64,000 bases of DNA from Oceanobacillus jordanicus (GTDB lineage: Bacteria > Bacillota > Bacilli > Bacillales > Amphibacillaceae), in contig NZ_JAIFZM010000003.1 in assembly GCF_022095695.1 (NCBI RefSeq), positions 248,001 to 312,000 of the forward strand, read 5' to 3'. Of this stretch, positions 62,074-64,000 are shown piece after piece. The translations under genes and the position numbers were made by a program. The first letter of the stretch is position 1. Each line of letters opens with the position of its first letter. The notes under the pieces are model-generated. The model worked only from the letters and a program-made list of their open reading frames with translations. It searched no databases and was not told where the DNA came from.

Positions 62074-62697
62074 TTATTCGGTACATCCTTCGTCTCCAAT
62101 ATGACAGTCCATTAGTGTTGCAGATACAAGAAAGGCATGCTCATATGCAGTGACTTCTATCAAATCCTCCTCTGAAGCAATATCAGTCGGTATCGAAATA
62201 TTCTCCTGATTGCTTTTTACTATGGAAGCAATAATGGTTTTTTCTCCTATTTTCAATTCGGTTTCATCCATTCCTACAGAACTAACAGTCATATCCATAT
62301 TTGACAAGCTATCCATAGGATCCGTTTCCAAACTGGTCATTCCATTTTCTGTAATAACTGCAGCATTCCATTTTTCTTTATCCTTATACGGCGTGTTTAG
62401 AAGCACGAACCGTGATTTTTTTTCTTCTATCGATGTACCAAAGTCCACAATTGTGTCTACAAGTTCTCCTTCTTGATAATAATCCACTTTTAATCGTACC
62501 TCTTTTGCATTCTCATTTAAAAATTCTACATCATAAATAAAGAAGGTTTCACTAACTAAATCAGTTAGACTGCGTTCGTACTCGGTAAGCTCCCCTTCCT
62601 TAATCAGTGCATCACCTTGTTGGGATTCCGAGTTACAGGCTGTTAGTAACGCAAATAAACTGACTACAATAAGGAATGTAACTTTCCGTGTTATCAT
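62074..62697 (-). CDS. Lipoprotein, function unknown
   Basis: A 207-residue lipoprotein with signal KVTFLIVVSLFALLTACNS (lipobox LTAC), then an acidic beta-rich domain (FLNENAKEVRLKVDYYQEGE; IVDFGTSIEE). Late cysteines in LMDCHIGDEGCTE might form a disulphide outside the cell. No domain recognised. Co-transcribed with its two neighbours. Confidence 0.72.
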   Translation of the reverse strand: MITRKVTFLIVVSLFALLTACNSESQQGDALIKEGELTEYERSLTDLVSETFFIYDVEFLNENAKEVRLKVDYYQEGELVDTIVDFGTSIEEKKSRFVLLNTPYKDKEKWNAAVITENGMTSLETDPMDSLSNMDMTVSSVGMDETELKIGEKTIIASIVKSNQENISIPTDIASEEDLIEVTAYEHAFLVSATLMDCHIGDEGCTE

Positions 62698-62704
62698 TTT
62701 CTTC

Positions 62705-63454
62705 CTACTTTCCTAAACTACTAAGATATAATGCTATTTCTCTAATTCTCTGGTCGGTTCTCTCTTCAATTTGCTCATAATCGGCTATACGCGAATACAA
62801 GGTATCCCCTTGTATCAAATGGTCAGAAAGATTAAGTAAACCAACAGCACTCCGATTGTATTTACTGGCAACCGCAAAAGTCGTAGCTGTCTCCATGTCC
62901 ACCCCAATAAACCCTCGATTTGACCAATCCTCCACTAGCTCTTTTGTCTCCATTAACATAGCACTTGTGGTATATATATTGCCAGTTACATAGCTATAGT
63001 TCATTTCTTCGCAATAGGCAATCGCTTCATTAACCAGCATGGGATCGGCATATACCATATCTTGTTCGGATAAATACCACCTAGAAACTCCATCCTCCAT
63101 ATAAGCACCTGTTACAATAAAGATGTCTCCATAGGACGCTTGCTTTGAAAGCCCTCCAAAATAGCCTGTTTGGATCATTATTTCTGTACCAAGCATAGCA
63201 AAACGATGCGCTATCATGGCAGCTTGAGGCCCTCCAAACACATTTGCAAATCCAATTCTAGTTTGATTGTAGTTTCCTGTAATGGCATTCCATGTAGGGA
63301 TCCATTGTTCTTCTGCCAACAACTCTTTCCAAATTTCAATGTTCCATGCATGCTCCCATTCCCCATGCAAAATAAAGGCTGTGGGAATATTTTCATCTTT
63401 AATATGTAAAGCTTTCATCCAGTCTGCTTTTGTCATTTCTCCATATAAGGTCAT
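62705..63454 (-). CDS. Nucleoside phosphorylase-like protein (PNP/UDP family)
   Basis: A 249-residue protein of the PNP/UDP phosphorylase fold, which cleaves nucleosides at the glycosidic bond. FANVFGGPQAAMIAHRFAMLG and IQTGYFGGL cover the phosphate and ribose site, and GVDMETATTFAVAS is the nucleoside-binding Met-Glu motif of the family. The usual GDP phosphate loop near the N-terminus is replaced (ILHGEWEHAW), so activity might be altered. AGGAG nine bases before ATG. First gene of a three-gene operon. Confidence 0.8.
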   Translation of the reverse strand: MTLYGEMTKADWMKALHIKDENIPTAFILHGEWEHAWNIEIWKELLAEEQWIPTWNAITGNYNQTRIGFANVFGGPQAAMIAHRFAMLGTEIMIQTGYFGGLSKQASYGDIFIVTGAYMEDGVSRWYLSEQDMVYADPMLVNEAIAYCEEMNYSYVTGNIYTTSAMLMETKELVEDWSNRGFIGVDMETATTFAVASKYNRSAVGLLNLSDHLIQGDTLYSRIADYEQIEERTDQRIREIALYLSSLGK

Positions 63455-63603
63455 ATGTATATACTCCTAACTACTGTCTTTTAGTTATTATTCGCTATTC
63501 TATTCATAATTTCCTTTTTTTATAAAATTAAGTATTGTATGCTTAATTACAAATGTAAATTCTTACAGAATACGTAACAAGCACCTTTTTAGGAGGAAGA
63601 AAA

Positions 63604-64000
63604 ATGAATACAGCTGCACAATCATATTGGAATAATTTTTGGGAATCGAAAAACCAAGTAAAACCAGAGTCCTATGAATCTTGGCAATTTGGAGCAGATC
63701 CAGATTATTTAGCACAACTAGTTATAGATGGCGTAAAAACAGCAACTTGCTCTGGATTAATCTTCTATGAAATGGAGAACGAGCCTTTGCCAGCTGTGGA
63801 GGATTATAGTGTCATATTGAATTCAAATGACGAGCCAATGGCAATTATCAAAACAGTAAAGGTTGATATTATGCCAATGAATGAGGTTCCAGAGGAATTT
63901 GCTATTGCTGAAGGGGAAGGCGACAGAACGTACCAGTACTGGAAGGATGCTCATGTGAAATTCTTTACTAATGAATTGCAACAAATGGGATTGGATTTCA
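63604..64000 (+). CDS. ASCH-domain protein (runs off the window)
   Basis: The first 132 codons of an ASCH-superfamily protein, a fold related to PUA that binds RNA or acts as an amidohydrolase (as in YqfB). MNTAAQSYWNNFW, FGADPDYLAQLVIDGVKTAT (Lys of GxKTAT) and GEGDRTYQYWKDAHVKFF are the usual motifs; the chain is nearly complete. GGAGG lies ten bases before the ATG. Confidence 0.85.
   Translation, partial: MNTAAQSYWNNFWESKNQVKPESYESWQFGADPDYLAQLVIDGVKTATCSGLIFYEMENEPLPAVEDYSVILNSNDEPMAIIKTVKVDIMPMNEVPEEFAIAEGEGDRTYQYWKDAHVKFFTNELQQMGLDF

Noticed and set aside
63555-63568. TGTAAATTCTTACA as a TnrA box
   Set aside because: Arms fit but the spacing is four bases instead of seven.

Overview
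The window looks like a chromosomal segment of a low-GC Gram-positive of the family Bacillaceae, close to the Oceanobacillus/Virgibacillus group. The base composition is AT-rich, Shine-Dalgarno sites are strong (GGAGG/AAGGAG), and GTG and TTG starts are frequent. It carries Bacillus-type genes: tnrA, csgA, csaA, fosB (a bacillithiol enzyme), xpt-pbuX under a guanine riboswitch, a T-box leader, and a cluster matching lnrJKLMN of B. subtilis. This is inferred from gene families and was not tested against a database.

Layout. 1-310: start of argC. 0.5-2.1 kb: alpha/beta hydrolase and DinB-like protein, then a 210-bp array of ten 21-bp units. 2.4-11.3 kb: YhgE-like protein and a linearmycin-resistance-like module (M20 amidohydrolase, sensor kinase, response regulator, ABC ATPase, two permeases). 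11.5-15.9 kb: a T-box leader with methionine-type specificity in front of a SAM hydrolase, an ECF S-component, a double ATPase and an ECF T-component. 16.2-16.5 kb: candidate type I toxin-antitoxin. 16.7-25.3 kb: DNA glycosylase, quinone oxidoreductase, lipoprotein and membrane proteins, aminoglycoside-phosphotransferase-like kinase, DMT, DHA2 and MFS transporters, and a Ham1-like NTPase, facing an SgrR-like regulator (25.3-27.1). 27.3-29.4 kb: xpt-pbuX with guanine riboswitch. 29.5-34.6 kb: glyoxalase-like protein, an unidentified ncRNA candidate, csgA, acyl-CoA ligase, exonuclease, CBS protein. 34.7-37 kb: small accessory genes, including a kinase frameshifted at a slippery A7 run. 37-49 kb: central metabolism (aldo/keto reductase, YkvI, CstA, aminotransferase-serA, HAD, BCAT, GlcD) and small proteins. 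49.7-51.2 kb: a 1533-bp IS1595-like element with a truncated transposase, three small membrane-protein ORFs and a perfect 8-bp target duplication. 51.4-64 kb: DUF4349 lipoprotein, csaA operon, FbpA-like protein, tnrA, two more DHA2 exporters, a secreted 28-residue-repeat protein, fosB, a second phosphotransferase, a nucleoside-phosphorylase operon and the start of an ASCH-domain gene.

How it works together. Defence against toxic compounds is prominent: an lnr-like system, three paralogous DHA2 exporters, another MFS pump, an EmrE-like DMT pump, FosB and two APH-fold kinases. Nutrient control is RNA-based (methionine-type T-box, guanine riboswitch) and nitrogen-based (tnrA with its own TnrA box). 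Intergenic DNA holds several families of short dispersed repeats: 21-bp arrays, a two-hairpin element in two copies, a roughly 55-bp hairpin element in four copies, and a 102-bp palindromic element.
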